Source: Acestrorhynchus altus
Taxonomy: Eukaryota; Chordata; Actinopteri; Characiformes; Acestrorhynchidae
Assembly (NCBI GenBank): GCA_034509495.1
Contig: CM067524.1
Span: 17,591,247-17,655,246 of the forward strand
DNA: 64,000 nt
Reading direction: 5' to 3'
Of this stretch, positions 12,936 to 25,999 are shown in pieces; the first letter of the stretch is position 1; the number at the start of each line of letters is the position of its first letter. The notes beneath the pieces were generated by a model that saw nothing but the letters and a program-made list of their open reading frames with translations, did not search any database and had not been told where the DNA came from. The position numbers and the translations under genes are program-made.

Positions 12936-13799
12936 ATCTATAGTAGAATGCAAAATTCTTATGATGTAGAAAATGAGTTTCCATTAGTCAGTTCTTTTTT
13001 AATGAGCTCCACTAGATAGAAACAGGATTGAATGGTGATATTGTTTTCTTTAATGCATTTTGAGACATAAAGCTTGTGTGGAGTATAATCCTCTATTAAA
13101 TATTAGCTACATTAGCAATGTGGCTGCAGTGCTGAACTAAATAAGCAAATTTTAGACTCCAAACTTCTATAAAAGTGTCTTGGCTAGTCAATTATAGTTC
13201 AAATAATGGAAAAAGTATATATTAGATTTGAATGTTCTCTTGTCTTTTGTGTGGAGCACTTTGTGCAGCCTCAGTTCTAAAATAAACAATCTAAAGGATT
13301 TTACAGTTGACCTTATGAGTCCTTTCTCTCCTGTCCAACTTGATCGAAGGTAAAGTAGTGACTTTGTTGGCTGCTGTAATGGCAGAGGGATTTGTGGAAA
13401 TCATACTGAAATCATACTAAAAATTCTGTTTTTATTTGGTAGCGACCCCATGTGTGCTGGTTAATTGTTGGTTAATAGTTTAACTCTACCTGTAAGTATC
13501 AAAAGGATATCTTGCTTGCATGGCCATGATGCCACTGTCGCTGAGCAACAGGGAGACATACAGCCTAAGGAAGCTTTGAAAAACACAGCACTGTGTGAAC
13601 ACCCAAGAAAAAAGAAAGTTTTTTCTGCTTTCAAAGAAGCGCAGTATGAAAATCCTGTAACTCTTCACCATATCAAACCAGCAACACATCATTAGACACC
13701 ATCCCTCCTTCTAATCTATCTAATCACACTACGCATTCCCTCACTCGGCCTCTGACAGCAGATTCCAGAGAATAGACAAAATGTCCCTTGAAACTACCT

Positions 13800-14130
13800 G
13801 CCCATTGCTCCATTTTTGCTGTTTAGGACAAAAACACGGGCTTCCCGTCGCTACCATTGCAGGGAGATTATGTTCACAAAGGTTTTTGCATTGTTAATCT
13901 GGCATCCTGAATGCGTGAGCAGAGGGGGGAGATTTTGCCTGAGCTCTGCAATGGAGCTTATGTTCTCTCGACAGGGAGTCTGTCGTCTCCGGCTGTGTTC
14001 TGACTCACCAACGCCAGTGCCAGGCCCAATAACTCTGCCCGCAGCCTTCATTGCACCTAGAACACATTATGGTGTGACACGCTCCCTCTGTGTGCCTCTG
14101 GAGCCTTTTTGGAAAAATTTATATAGGACA
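13800..14130. other. Candidate conserved non-coding element
   Basis: A balanced, high-complexity block without repeats stands out from AT-rich flanks. It contains CATTGTTAATCTGGCATC, TTTTTGCATTGTTAAT and CAGGCCCAATAACTCTG. The 113-codon frame across it lacks recognisable domains or splice context. Enhancer-like character is inferred from composition and motif density only. Confidence 0.3.
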
Positions 14131-15002
14131 GGAATTTATGTAACAACACTAGTGTAGGCACAGGGAAGGTGAATCATGAGATCTGTGATGATTACAGGAA
14201 AAAAAACTTCATATGGGGCAGGGCAACTGCATATACGCTCTCGCATTCCAGTTTGCATTCCATTTAATAGTCTTCAGGTAATGTCTGCAAACTCACAGAA
14301 TAAGCATTACCTAATATGTGATTGGAGGGCTCACCAGTTAATTGACAAGTTTAGTTGGTGTGTTAGAGCAAGGAAATCAGCAAGCTGCACTTCAGCACTT
14401 TGCTTCCCACTATCACTATAGACTTTCATTCTGAGACATCAGTATACCGTTATATTCTAACATTCGGGATTAGCATCATTAACACTTGCAACCCACGTTC
14501 TTTTCTAAATCTTTCAAATCGCAGATATTTAGTTTGTTCTTTGTGGATTTTTGACTTTCCTGCTGCTAATGCTTCACTGTGCTAATGTTTTAAATCAACA
14601 ATTAGACTAAATCATAACAGTCTAATTTGTCCATAATTACACCAGACCCCACCCACCCACCCAACACATACACAGTAATTTCCTGCAAATTCTACTAGGT
14701 GTCTTGCCGGTTGAATAGCAATAGTAGCCTTTGTGAGATTTTGACTTGCTCGCATTCACAGTTCTGAATTTGTTACTGTGTAGAATTGCATGTGTGATGG
14801 TGCCTTGTGATTTGTGACCCACATAGATTTTATTCCAGTAACAGTTTATTCATGTTAATAAACTGTCTTTAAATGTAAGGACTCTTGCTGTAGTGTGTTG
14901 TAGCCCAGTCCTAGTCATCAGTCCAGGGATCTTACACTCATCTACACTGCTACACTGTGCCAACCATATCACCAGTAGTGCTGAACACAGGCAGATTTCT
15001 TC

Positions 15003-15310
15003 ATATACAGTACCAGTCAAAAGATTGGATACATTAACTGAAGGTAGATTACATAACTTGGCTACTTGTTTTGATACTGATATTAAAATCAACCATATTT
15101 GCTAATTACAACATATGCTGGACAAAAACATTGCAACACATTCTCATTCATTCTGAAATCAAGGATATTAAAAATAGTCTATCCTGGGTTTTTTTTTTTG
15201 TTTTTTTTGGAGTAACGGTCTTTACTGTCCAGGGAAGATTTCATTCTAGATTTGGGAGACTACTGTGAGGAACAGAACTGAAGTGTGGGCTGCATGTGGT
15301 ACTGATAAAG
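15003..15310. repeat. DNA-transposon terminal fragments
   Basis: ACAGTACCAGTCAAAAGATT at about 15007 matches the terminal repeat style of Tc1-like elements (ACAGTACCAGTCAAAAGTTTGGA). From 15114, ATGCTGGACAAAAACATT and TACTGTCCAGGGAAGATT resemble one end of the non-autonomous family seen at 33.55 and 61.85 kb, in the other orientation. Both are fragments. Confidence 0.5.
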
Positions 15311-15589
15311 GATAAGTAGTTATACTACTGCATGTCATGGAATTAGAATATGGTTTATGGAATATAGTTTATTTTGTTCCTAATTTAATTTAAACAGGTA
15401 CACTTTCATATTTTATATTTATTACAATTGGATTCAAGCTTCTTTTTTTATATATATACAGATAAAAAATTCTAATAATTTTGACATTCTAGATTATGAT
15501 TTCCATGAGCCATATTCATAGAAAAATGTTTGAAATGTCACTTTATATGTAATGGATATAAAATATGACAGTTTACCCTTTTGAATGAA

Positions 15590-15960
15590 ATCGTAAACTC
15601 CTTTTTGCAGTATGTTTTGGGTCATTATCCTTCTACTCTGTGAAACACCATTCTGACAGTTAAGCAACATTTGACTAAACATGGGCTGAAAATATAGTTT
15701 TATACACTTTATACACACACATCCTGATACCTCTATCAGCATGAAAAACAGCTACCCAGTTCCACTGGCATCCGTACATGCCCATGCTATAACAGTGGGT
15801 CCATCATATTTGGCAGATGATGTGGTATGCTTTGGATCATCTTCATTCTCAAGTTAATTATGGATCTTGGTTTTATCTCTCCAAAATATCTTGTTCCAGA
15901 ACTGGGCAGGCCTTTACTGTTCTTGAGTGTACTGCCATTATACAAAGGCCCAATTTCTAA
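15590..15960 (-). mobile_element. Tc1-like element remnant (second family)
   Basis: Blocks such as GCAGTATGTTTTGGGTCATT, CCAGTTCCACTGGCATCC, CATACATGCCCATGC-like text, ATGTGGTATGCTTTGGATCA and AAAATATCTTGTTCCAGAAC appear in this order. They are the minus-strand image of a fish Tc1-like transposase whose plus sequence encodes the DQRS/NDPKH region. No frame remains open. Confidence 0.55.
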
Positions 15961-16030
15961 GTTTCTAAATTACTTTGTCAAAGTAAGTTTCAAATATATG
16001 TATATAAATTAATATATATGATTATAATTA

Positions 16031-16035
16031 TATAA

Positions 16036-16131
<96 letters not shown>
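16031..16131. repeat. (AT)n microsatellite
   Basis: About 100 bp of alternating AT with one AATAT interruption near 16100. It is self-complementary and able to extrude cruciforms. Confidence 0.95.
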
Positions 16132-16134
<3 letters not shown>

Positions 16135-17334
16135 TATTTATATAAATGCACACAGTTCTCCCTGAAAGATTGCTCACTACGGTACTTGTTAACACACTAG
16201 TGATTTATCCTCCTGTGCCTGCTTGTGGCAGTTTTAAATGATTGCCTTGTGTTTAGTGTCATATATTCATATACAGTGGAATGTCTGATACACTGAGAGA
16301 GCATTGCTATAAAAATGATCCTAAAGTGGTCGCCCCAAGCAATGTCAGGGTTGTTTGTTGTCCTAAAAAGAGTTTACCTTGCAAAAAAGTCTCAAGTACA
16401 GGCCTATTTCCAGTTACACATTCACCAAAGCTGTGTACCTTCCAAAAGACGAAACTAAGAAGTGGACTGATATTAATGGCTTTGTCTGCCTCACACAGCG
16501 TCTGGCCAGTCCTTATTAGACATATTAAGAGGCAGGAGACAAGGCACCATTTTTCTAAACTTGCTAATGTTAGCAAGAATGTTTCAGACCCAGACACACT
16601 ATTGACTTACTAACACTGTAGACGTTGCAAGCCAGAGCAATGGCTCATTGTCCTCTTATCCAGTAAAAAGCCCAGTGGTACGTGAAGAAATTACATCAGA
16701 GTGCTTAAGTAAGTTATTTTCTGATGAGTAAGAATAATAACTTTAAGTATATACTTGAGTGAAGTCTGTTTACCTCTTGTCCTAGATAGTTGATCTTTTG
16801 CACATTCTACACTGAGATGCTGGCTATCTATTTAGCTGTTTATTTATTTTTGCTTTCAAGCACATCTGACATTGAAGTTAAGGTGTTTATATGTGGATCA
16901 GACAAACTTCAGTTTGTAGGTCTAAGCGATTTTTGTACACCTGAACCAGGCATGTCCAAAATACTCAGCATGCCAAAGAACTTCTCTTTTTCTTGTGTTG
17001 TTGGTTTTCACTTTGGGTCCCCCAAAATGCTCTTAGATTAATCACATCTTGGTGCTCAATCTTGGCTTATCTTCTCAGCCTATAAAGAGCTTTGTCACTT
17101 CTAGATGTCTAATTCTGATCGAGAACTCTCTTTCCTTCTTTTCCTCACTTTTTCTTCTAACAATCAATAGTCCATAGTTTAGCCTTTCATAGGAAAGATT
17201 ACAGAGAAATAGCTATTAAGGCTTTGCTGCTATCAATTCTGATATCGTAAAAAGCCACTTAAGGGCCTGAGCAGATCTGGTTAGGATTCTAGACCCAACT
17301 CACTGTGGAAGGGAGGGAGGGAGGGAGGGAGAGA

Positions 17335-17376
<42 letters not shown>

Positions 17377-18480
17377 ATAAAAAGATTTGCTCCATGTTGT
17401 CCACTTATATCTGTCCTCCAATGTTCATTATTAAAAGTCTTCCCTGAAATAACATCACAGAAGAAGACCAAACCCTCAGTAATAAAACAGCACCATTGTT
17501 GCAGTTGCGGTTGAGTGGATTGCACTATTACCCAGTTTTCTTCCTTAATGTTAGGCCATGATTGGACTGCACAGCAAGTGGCCCTAAATCAAGACAGCCC
17601 ACTGTAATCAGCGAAATACAAATGAACTTCACCTTGTCCACATTTTCCTTGGGGAAACTGAAGGCTGAGTGAGGACAAATGACCCCCATCTCTATGTTGC
17701 TAATGCAAGTGCAATGGAAACAAACCCTCTGGATGTCATGGTTCTCAGTGGGCAGGATAAAGCCCAACTGTGTGCCACCCAGCCTTGTGACTGGCTTTCA
17801 TCTGCTGGCAATTCAATATGACACCATATCCCCTATTGATGGTGCTCTGTATGACATGGCAGAGAGGAGAAGGCTAATGGAATGAGGGCCCCTGCTGAGA
17901 TGGATAGCACCAGCACTGGGAGCTTACTGCAGCTTTACAACTGTGTAAACTTCTTCATGTGATGAGTATGGACCAGAGTTTGCATGGCAACACCAATGAC
18001 CTGTCAGTTACCGGCTGTCATTGAGTGTGGCTGATGAAGATAAGTGTGAAGAGCTTATTTTGTAGTACACTAATGCATCACAGTCTGGAACAGCATGTCA
18101 ATCTATATGTAAAGTGTATTCACTGACAGTGGATGCAGACTCTGCAGAAGCTAGAACAATTAAAGACTGTTACTACGCTTAGACTGCAGAGAACAGACCA
18201 TGAGCAGCATACATTTATGTCATAACATAGCCCCATTCAACCTTTGGACTAAGTCAGGCTTTTCTTAAAGCTAAATATGCATATTTTAAAAGTCTATTGT
18301 TTTGATAATTTTGCCAGAATAACCTTCTGGTTCTGAAAAATACATGACTGCAGAGACTTCAATATTAATTGTTAAACTGAGGTGAAATAGGAACCTTTTT
18401 CACTTTTTACTTTTCTTTGTTTTTCTCTTTTTCCTCATCAACAACTTTTTACAGTTCAATCACACTGGGCTTGCCTTGCA
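16132..18480. other. Non-coding, one GA/GGGA repeat
   Basis: No gene recognised. A (GGGA)n-(GA)n tract occupies 17310-17376. A balanced-composition stretch at about 17600-17930 could be conserved non-coding DNA, but nothing specific supports it. Two overlapping opposite-strand frames at 16281-16613 look like chance. Confidence 0.5.
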
Positions 18481-18489
18481 CCCAGAGAA

Positions 18490-19145
18490 CCCAAGAATAT
18501 TACACTAAAATGCCAAGACACATGGGAAAGCAATATGTAAATTGATTACGAAGTGGCATTTCCTCAGGGAATAGCTTGGGAATGCCCACCCCTGTACAAG
18601 GTGTTATTTTGTGAATGAGGTTGAAGATTGGCCAGCATGCTTGAAACAAGGTAGTTGTGAATGAAGTGAGTTTGATAGTGCCAGCTGGGTAAGACATTTC
18701 CAAAGTTTGTAGGCATTTGTCAACCCACAGTGTCACATGTATACCAGGAATATGTCATAGAACCAGTACTGGAGAACTTGGATAGTGCATTACCCTGCGG
18801 GAATATCCCATCACTGTGGGGGGACATTAGTCCATTAAAGGCTGCAAATGTTCCAGCCCACTCCATTACAGAACCACCACCAGCCCATACAGTGCCTTGT
18901 TAACAACTGTCCTCCTTGCCTTTATTGGCTCTGCACCACACACGAACCATACTGCCAGCCTGAGACAATGGTTCTGTGACCACACAACATGTTGCCAGTC
19001 CTCAAGGGTCCAGTTAGCAGCCTCACAAGCCCAGGTGAGGTGCTGTGTTCAGTGTTGTGGTTTTAACAGAGGCACTCTGCTGGGGCTTCTGCTCCAATAT
19101 TCCATGGAAGCTCAAGAACACTGCACTGGCCTGTGATATATGCAT
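18490..19145. mobile_element. DNA-transposon-like repeat, family A copy 1
   Basis: Three blocks recur elsewhere. The first is GGGAATG-CCAC-CCTGTA-GTGTTAT-TGTGAATGAGGTTGAA (also at 22.2 kb, and inverted at 36.6 kb). The second is CCCACAGTGTCACATGTATA (inverted at 20.4 and 36.5 kb). The third is TACCCTGCGGGAATATCCC then CATTAAAGGCTGCAAATG (also at 36.24 kb). Relative orientations differ between copies, so each is rearranged. The wording from 18790 on resembles a teleost transposase antisense remnant. Confidence 0.55.
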
Positions 19146-19224
19146 GTGGGTCTCCTGCATTTTATGTATATGTGGTTTCTACCAGAGCCACTTTTCTCTT
19201 TGCATTGATTATTTCAGCCAGACA

Positions 19225-19330
19225 ATGACTAGGGGTGTAAAAAATATCGATACACTTGAGTGTCACAATATTACAATTCACAATATTGTAATAATTCTCA
19301 AAAATACCGTATCGATGTGATACACATAAC
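19225..19330. repeat. hAT-like non-autonomous end
   Basis: The block AGGGGTGTAAAAAATATCGA to CAATATTGTAATAATTCTC and ACCGTATCGATGTGA has the style of fish hAT elements that start with a GGGGTGTAA-type terminal repeat and an ATCGATA core. Only one end is visible. Confidence 0.4.
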
Positions 19331-19439
19331 ACAAAAAACTACAGAACTTTAGTCATTACAATGCCATTAACCTGTCATCAACACTCAGAAAACTAAAATC
19401 CAGTTAGAAATATTACTAAGATGCTGAAGGCAGATTAGG

Positions 19440-20345
19440 GAAGAGGGTGGGGTTTTACATATACTTCATTTTTTTCACATTTTGTTATGTTACAGCCTTA
19501 TTTCAATATTGCTTAACCTCTGTATGGGAAGTTTCTCCCATTTTTCTTTGCAGAACCTCTCACCCTCCAGCAGATTCGATGTTGAGATGTTCAATCGTTT
19601 CAAGTCTGGGGTCTGGCTGGGCCACTCAAGGACATTCACAGAGTTATCCAGAAGCCACTCCTTTGTCATATTGGTTGTGTGCTTATGGTTGTTCTCTTGT
19701 TGGAAGATAAACCTTTGTACCAGTCTGAGGTCCAGAGTGCTCTGGAGCAGGTGATCATCAAGGATGTCTCTGTACATCACTGCAATCATCTTTCCCTTGA
19801 CCCTGACCAGTCTCCCTGTTCCTGCTGCAGAAAAACATCCCCACAGGATGATGCTGCCACCACCATGCTTCACTGTAGGAATTGTATTGGCTAGGTGATG
19901 AGCAGTGCCTAGTTTCCTCCAGACATGATGCTTTGGGACTTTGAGGCCAAAGAGGCTGATGATGGAGGACACTGTGTTTATTAGTACCTTCAATGCAGCA
20001 GAAATATTTCTGTACTCTTCCCCAGATCTGTGTCTTGATACAATCCTCTCTTGAGGTCTACAGACAATTCCTTAGACTCCGCGGCTTTGTACTCCGACAT
20101 GCACCGTCTACTATAGAATCTTATATAAACAGGTGTGTGCCTTTCCAGTTTGTGTTCAATTGACTTGAAATCAAAGTTTCCACAGGTGTTCTCCAGTCAA
20201 GCTGTAGAAACATCTGAAGGATAATCAGTGGAAACAAAATGCACCGGAGCAATTTTGAGAGTCATGGCAAAGGTTGTAAATTCTTATGTATGTTTTTATT
20301 TTTAATACATTTGCAAAAATTTCAACACACAATACACAACCAATT
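19440..20345 (-). mobile_element. Tc1-like transposon, internally deleted
   Basis: The minus strand encodes a transposase C-terminal half (19490-19993, 167 residues) with KHHVWRKLGTAHHLANTIPT, GGGSIILWGCFSAAGTG and EWPSQTPDLKRLNIS. The usual QQDNDPKH reads QQENNHKH and SPDLNPIEHLW is lost, so catalytic Asp/Glu residues are missing. Part of the N-terminal HTH region survives at 20000-20100 and joins the catalytic core directly. The middle of the gene is therefore deleted. Terminal sequences resemble the copy at 24.78 kb, in inverse orientation. Confidence 0.88.
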
Positions 20346-20379
20346 GACAATATTTCTGTAGTGTTAAGTCAGTGTGTCC

Positions 20380-20520
20380 AAAATTTTGTGCCAATACAAT
20401 GCCTTCTATGATGTATTCCCAGTACACATGTGACACTGTGGAACGTTACATGCCCATACAAGTTTAATGAAACACCATTGGCATTTCACAGTATTAGGTG
20501 CCAAAGGTACTGAGTAGAGA
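20380..20520 (+). repeat. Family A repeat fragment
   Basis: TGCCTTCTATGATGTATTCC then CAGTACACATGTGACACTGT matches 36.46-36.52 kb and, inverted, 18.72-18.77 kb. It is a fragment adjoining the Tc1 copy. Confidence 0.55.
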
Positions 20521-20529
20521 GTTCACTAT

Positions 20530-22190
20530 AAACTCTGTTCCCTTATTTTTTCTTTCACACTCCCTTCTTCGATAATATGGCTACTCACCAAGGTTCCTCT
20601 ATCTAACCAGGTGGAAACAGTGTATTTAACAAGTCAATGGAAAATGACTCCAGTCTGTGGAAAATTTCACTAGTCAATGGAAAACATCATAGTGGTACTG
20701 TATCACATGATGCATATCTGTGGGAAGCAAAATGGTTATGTACAGTAATCTGAGAAACATAATGTAGCCTTAAGTATGTAAATGGACTGGCTCTGATTTT
20801 AAATAGTAGTTCAGTTAAAAATTAATGTACCCAATTTACTTATTGCTTGAAATGGAGTTGTTGGACCAGAACCTTGAACCATGTTTGGTAAAAGTAAAAC
20901 GATTCTGAGCCATTTAAGTCATTTATTGAACCTGTTCTGATTTTGCTATGCTTGCTTGGTTTGGGAACTTAAATGTCCAGAATAAGAATCATCTTGGTAA
21001 TACTTTTAAGTAACTTAAATGGCATATTTACTGGTTAGGCCACCCAGAAAGCAAGATTGCTATATAATTTCAGATCATCCACTCAACTTTGAGTTTTAGC
21101 TTGTCCCTGTACATAGATTAAGATTCCCAGTAGTGAAAAGTAATAGATTGAAATTTCTCATCAAGTGAAGCCACCCAAAACTCCAGCTTTACCTTCCATG
21201 CCTCACAGTACTCACAGTAAGCTTGGACTTCACAAGATGTGTCCACAACTCATCAATACACGAGGTTAACAAAGGTTTTCCAATCCAGACCAAACCAGCA
21301 GAAGTGCTACTGTGGCCCAGGACTCAATCATGTCACAGGATAAATATCAGGTATAATAGTTTTAATGTTGTGGTTTATTCATGTTGAACTGACAGTGAAG
21401 CATGAGCAACTCCTTGTGTGTGTGTCTGTCCATGTGCAAATGCTGGTCAATTGGTGCAATGATTCAACACCTCTGCTCTGGCCTATTCGTGTGTGTGTTA
21501 ACATAAAATGCCAGACCTTCCAACCAGTCCTGTAATAGCTCTCATCTCTTCCTCAGGCCTCACAGTGGCTGGCTTGTTGCTATGTAGCACCTTTAAGTCT
21601 TCGCTTGCTGTATAGGCCCCGAGTGTTTTCGGCAGGCTTCCAGCTGGCCACACACGTCTGCCTGTGTGGTTGCTCGTGGTCAGGCCTGGCTTGGGCTGTA
21701 CAACTGGGATGTGATAAGGACAGCTGGCCCTACAGTCTCGGTGGGTTTGTGGGGGTGTGAAAGAGTGGATACCTTTCAAAGCATGTTACACTCACTTCTG
21801 CACAGGGCATAGAAGAAGGGAGGAACAGATGAGGACATTTTTAGTGAAGGGTGAGAAATCCTTTGTTAGACACTGCAGGCAACACACTTCAATAACATTT
21901 TTAAAATGTAAGGGATACACTGTGGCGTCAAGCGCAACAATTTTTTTCTTTGTTCAGCTCAATAACTAATACAGTCTGGAAGTTTGGAAACCCCTGTGAA
22001 CACACTTCTACACATTTTAAAACACAATTACTGTTTATTTGCTTGATTGTACATAGTAATATTTTAGTAATGAAAGTAATTTTCAGTTTGTTTCCTGTAG
22101 AATTTTTGTTATTGTTGTGTACACTAAAATCAAAACAACAAAATGTGTAATTTGACTAGAGCACATTTTTACATATTATGTATGATGTAC
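20530..22190. other. Non-coding, nothing firmly recognised
   Basis: No gene. A more complex block at 21500-21760 with CpG sites may be conserved non-coding DNA; the 93-codon minus frame there has no recognisable domain. Confidence 0.45.
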
Positions 22191-22420
22191 ACCGACATAC
22201 CTAAGCAGATGTCTTGGGAATGGCCACATCTGTATTAGATGTGAGGTGTTATCATGTGAGTGAGGTTGAACTGAATTATGGTGAGGTGAAATATTGTGAA
22301 GTGAGTTGGAGTGAAGCGTGATAGTTGGTGCCAGATGGATGGGACATTCCATCGCTGAAGTTGTGCAGTCATTTCACTTTCCTTGATCAGTATTATACAA
22401 CAGTTAGTTCCAGACACTAA
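22190..22420 (+). repeat. Family A repeat, copy 2
   Basis: TGGGAATGGCCACATCTGTA, GAGGTGTTATCATGTGAGTG, AGGTTGAA, GTGAAGTGAGTTGG and GATAGTTGGTGCCAGATGG match the order at 18560-18700 with moderate divergence. Confidence 0.6.
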
Positions 22421-23094
22421 CTAAATGTTGGTAGAAAAGTGTTATAACTGTGTTATAACTTATTTTCTTTTCCCCATGAACATCATTCCATGGAATGGCA
22501 CTGCTAAGTGAATAAAAGTATAGCAACACTTTACACGTGACATAAATGCCCTAAATAAATGCAAATAAGCAAAATGAAAGTAAATGGATTAAGACAACGG
22601 TGCAGATTCAGAGATGGAGCAGCAAATTTCTCGTCTGCTTGTCCTGATTTTGGGGCAGCTGCAGCCATTTAGGTGGAATTGCCCCCACCACTTCATCAGA
22701 AATTATTTTATAACCGCATATGGACTGGAAATCTGTCTTACATCTGGTTATGTATTAACAATCAATATTACTGAACATTTAAGATTTTAGGTGGTTTTGA
22801 ATCATAGCATAAATCTGCTTTATAAGAGAGTAATAGGTCATTAAGTTACAATAAAAATAAAAAAATAAATCAGATACTTTTAGAGATGCTTAAGGCACTT
22901 ACGTGTTCAATTCCATTAAAAAATGACTTGGATTTCCATTCATGGCCTCAATAAAGTAAATAGGCCCTGTGAATAACTCTGTAGCAGCAATATGCAATAC
23001 ATGTTTCTTGTAAAATATAAATGTATTAATGTATTTATAGGGCCCACATTTGCACATGTTGTGATTTAGTATATTTAATAGTACAAACAGATCG

Positions 23095-23345
23095 GCTCAT
23101 TTAACCCTGCTATTAACCTCTAACCCACACAGATGCCTCCTCCTCCTTGACCTGTGTTCTTAATTGATCCAGGGACAACCACAGTAAATATTGGTCATTG
23201 TAACATGTCAATTATTGCAGTGTGGCTTGTCCACTCCAGACATGTCCCGGTCGATAGATTAGCATAATTAAATTGCAAAGGATGCTTATGAAGTGACACA
23301 AATCCGTGGATCAGGGTGATAAGCATTAGTGAGGATTGTGAAAAA
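23095..23345. other. Candidate conserved non-coding element
   Basis: A repeat-free block with many homeodomain-type cores (TTAATTGATCC, CAATTATTGCAG, CATAATTAAATTGCAAAG) and TGACCTGTGTTC. The motif density resembles vertebrate developmental enhancers. No ORF. The call is by texture only. Confidence 0.35.
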
Positions 23346-23689
23346 AAAAGTGTTATCAGGAAGCATGGGAAACCATTATCCTTTTCAATTTAGATGATGA
23401 TTTAAATCCCTCAGGATGAAGTGTTCATCAACAAGAAGTATCATTTTGTGTCAAGCCCTGTACAAAACTGCCCAGTTAGGTTTCAGACAATTCTCCGAGG
23501 CCTGCGTTTTGTGTTCCTTATTCATTGTACACGTCCACCAAAGCATAAACTTAGAATTCCAGCTGCTCAATTGGATTACCTCAGAAATCAAAGTCTTGAA
23601 CACTGAACTGGGATTGCTGTGACAATAACAGGATTAGGAATGTGCTGTCAAAAGTTGTGCAAACCATGCTAAGGCATTCTAACAAGACG

Positions 23690-24245
23690 AACCAGGGGCC
23701 GTCTGAGCTTTCTGAGCTGATGAAAATTTCTATTCTGGTATTTCCAATCCTCATCACCCAGGATTAAATGATGTTGGGCTGCCTTGTGCCCCACGCTGCA
23801 TTTAACTGTCATTTTGCGTAAAACTGTCAATATTGTCAGCCCTCATTTGATTAGGCCCCCTAAAGCCGGGGGTGCCGTTGAGCGTTGATGTGTCTGCGTG
23901 CTCTTTTAAACATAGCCCTCTCCTTTTCAGCAGCACTGCTGTCAGTTTGCTCACGACACACCCGATCACTGTTTATTGAATCATTCTCCAAATGGAAAAT
24001 GATAATTGCAAGCACTGGAGGCTTTGCACATTACGCAAGTGCTGCTTCATGACTTTTGGAGAAATGCGGGCAGCCTTATTAAAGCCGTCCGCCCGGCTTC
24101 TAATCTATTTCCAGGATTTCCGAAGTTTCAGCAATCCAGGGATTAGGGCATTTTTTTTTCTCTTCACAGATTTAGCCTCTGTCCAGCACTCTCTTCGCTC
24201 CCTGCCGGCACTGGGTTGTTTGCGTCTGCGGTTTTCGCTGTAGTG
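23690..24245. other. Candidate conserved non-coding element (strongest by eye)
   Basis: About 550 bp of balanced, repeat-free sequence with CpG sites lies in an AT-rich desert. It includes CAGGATTAAATGATG, TCATTTTGCGTAAAACTGTC, CCTAAAGCCGGGGGTGCCG, ATGATAATTGCAAGCACTGG, CACATTACGCAAGTGC and CTTATTAAAGCCGTCC. An 83-codon frame inside has no recognisable domain or splice sites. The texture is that of a long-range enhancer for the nearby developmental/metabolic gene. Confidence 0.42.
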
Positions 24246-24774
24246 CTCTTGTTTGTCTGCATGTTTGAGGTGTGTTTGGGATTTAGAAGACTCTGCTTCT
24301 GAACAGTCAGGAATACAAAAGTCCCTGGTGTATATAAAAGCAATTAAAAGATTTAGAGCTGGCTTTCTGGACTGAAAAGGCTTTTTGGAGGAGATTCCCT
24401 GCAGAAACCATAATGTAGCTTGAGACTAAGTAAAATCTCCATCTGCAAAACTAGTCCATTGTGGTTTCAAAATACATTTTTAAAAAATCACATTATGATG
24501 TTATATTACTTTCAAACTTAGTATACCGTGTGCAGACCAGTCTCCTATAGGACACGTGTGAATGTGCATGATTCTGCATACATGTGTGTATAGCAATGTG
24601 GAGTGCAGTTCTGGGCCAGTGTGGTTTCAGGAGTAAAAGAGCATTTCAGGGGTCGTACAATGTGCGACAAATGTTTTATTAAGCATTGTGCATGAATTCT
24701 ACAATTAAGCTATTCAACACTGACGTGCAGAAATGACATGATTTGAATAGAATTACAAAGTAAGCAGTGTATAT

Positions 24775-25999
24775 ACAGTGTATCTGGGAAGTATTGACAG
24801 CGCTTCACTTTTTGCACATTTTGTTTTGTTACAGTCTTATGTATTAAATTTATTTAATGAAACACTTTGTAATTGTTTTCCTTCAAAATTCTACATACAA
24901 TACCTGAGAATGACAAAGTGAGAAAATTTTGCTTATATACATGAGAAATAACATATACATGAGAAATTACAACCTTTGCCATGACACTGAAAATTTGCTC
25001 AGGTCAATTTTGTTTCCACTGATCATCCTTCAGATGTTTCTACAACTTGATTGAAGAACATCTGTTGTAAATTCAGTTGATTGGACATGATTTGGGAAGT
25101 CACTCAACTGTTCATATAATGTTCCATAGAACAACCGTAGACAGTGCATGTCGGAGCAGAAACCAAGCCATGAAGTCTAACAAATTGTCTGTACACCTCC
25201 AAGACAGGATTGTATCAAGACACAGAAAAATCTGCTGCATTGAAGGTCTCAATAAGCACAATGGCCTCCATCATCCATAAATGGAAGAAGTTTGGAACAA
25301 CCAGGACTCTTCAAAGAGCTGGCCACCTGGCCAAACTGAGTGATCATTGTACAAGGGCCTTAGTCGGGGAAGTGACAGTGAACCCAAAGGTCACTCTGCC
25401 AAAGCTCCAATGTTGCTCTATGAAGAGAGGAAAACCTTACAGAAGGACAACCATTTTTGCAGCACTCCACCAATCAGGCATGTATGCTAGAGTGGCCAGA
25501 GAGAAGTCACTCCTCACTAAAAGACACATGACAGCCCATCTGGAGTTTGCCAAAATGCACTTAAACGACCACGAGAAACAAAAAAATGAACTTTTTATTT
25601 TGAATTCCAAGCATCATTTCTGGGGGAAACCAGGCACTGCTCATCATCTAGCCAATACCATTCCTATAGTGAAGTATGGTGGTGGCAGCATCATGCTGTG
25701 GGGATCATGCAAGAATTGGAAGAGGGTCAAGGGAAAGATGATTGCAGTAATGTACAGAGACATCCTTGATGATAATGTGCTTTAGAGTGCTCTGAACCTC
25801 AGACTGGGACAAATGTTTCTCTTCCAACAGGACAACAACCCTAAGCACACAACCACTATGGGAAAGGAGTGACTTCTGGATAAGTATGTGAATGTCCTTG
25901 AGTGGTCCAGCCAGAGCACAGACTTGAACCGATTGAACATCTCTGCATCGAAATCTGATGGAGCTAGAGCTTGATAGGTTCTGCAAAGAAGAATGGGGG

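Noticed and set aside
16281..16613. Overlapping 110- and 96-codon ORFs on opposite strands
   Set aside because: Mutually antisense and without any recognisable motif; chance in a balanced-composition patch.
19490..25785. Tc1 transposase ORFs as functional or domesticated genes
   Set aside because: Catalytic residues are replaced or deleted and frames are broken, and no promoter or splice structure suggests host use.
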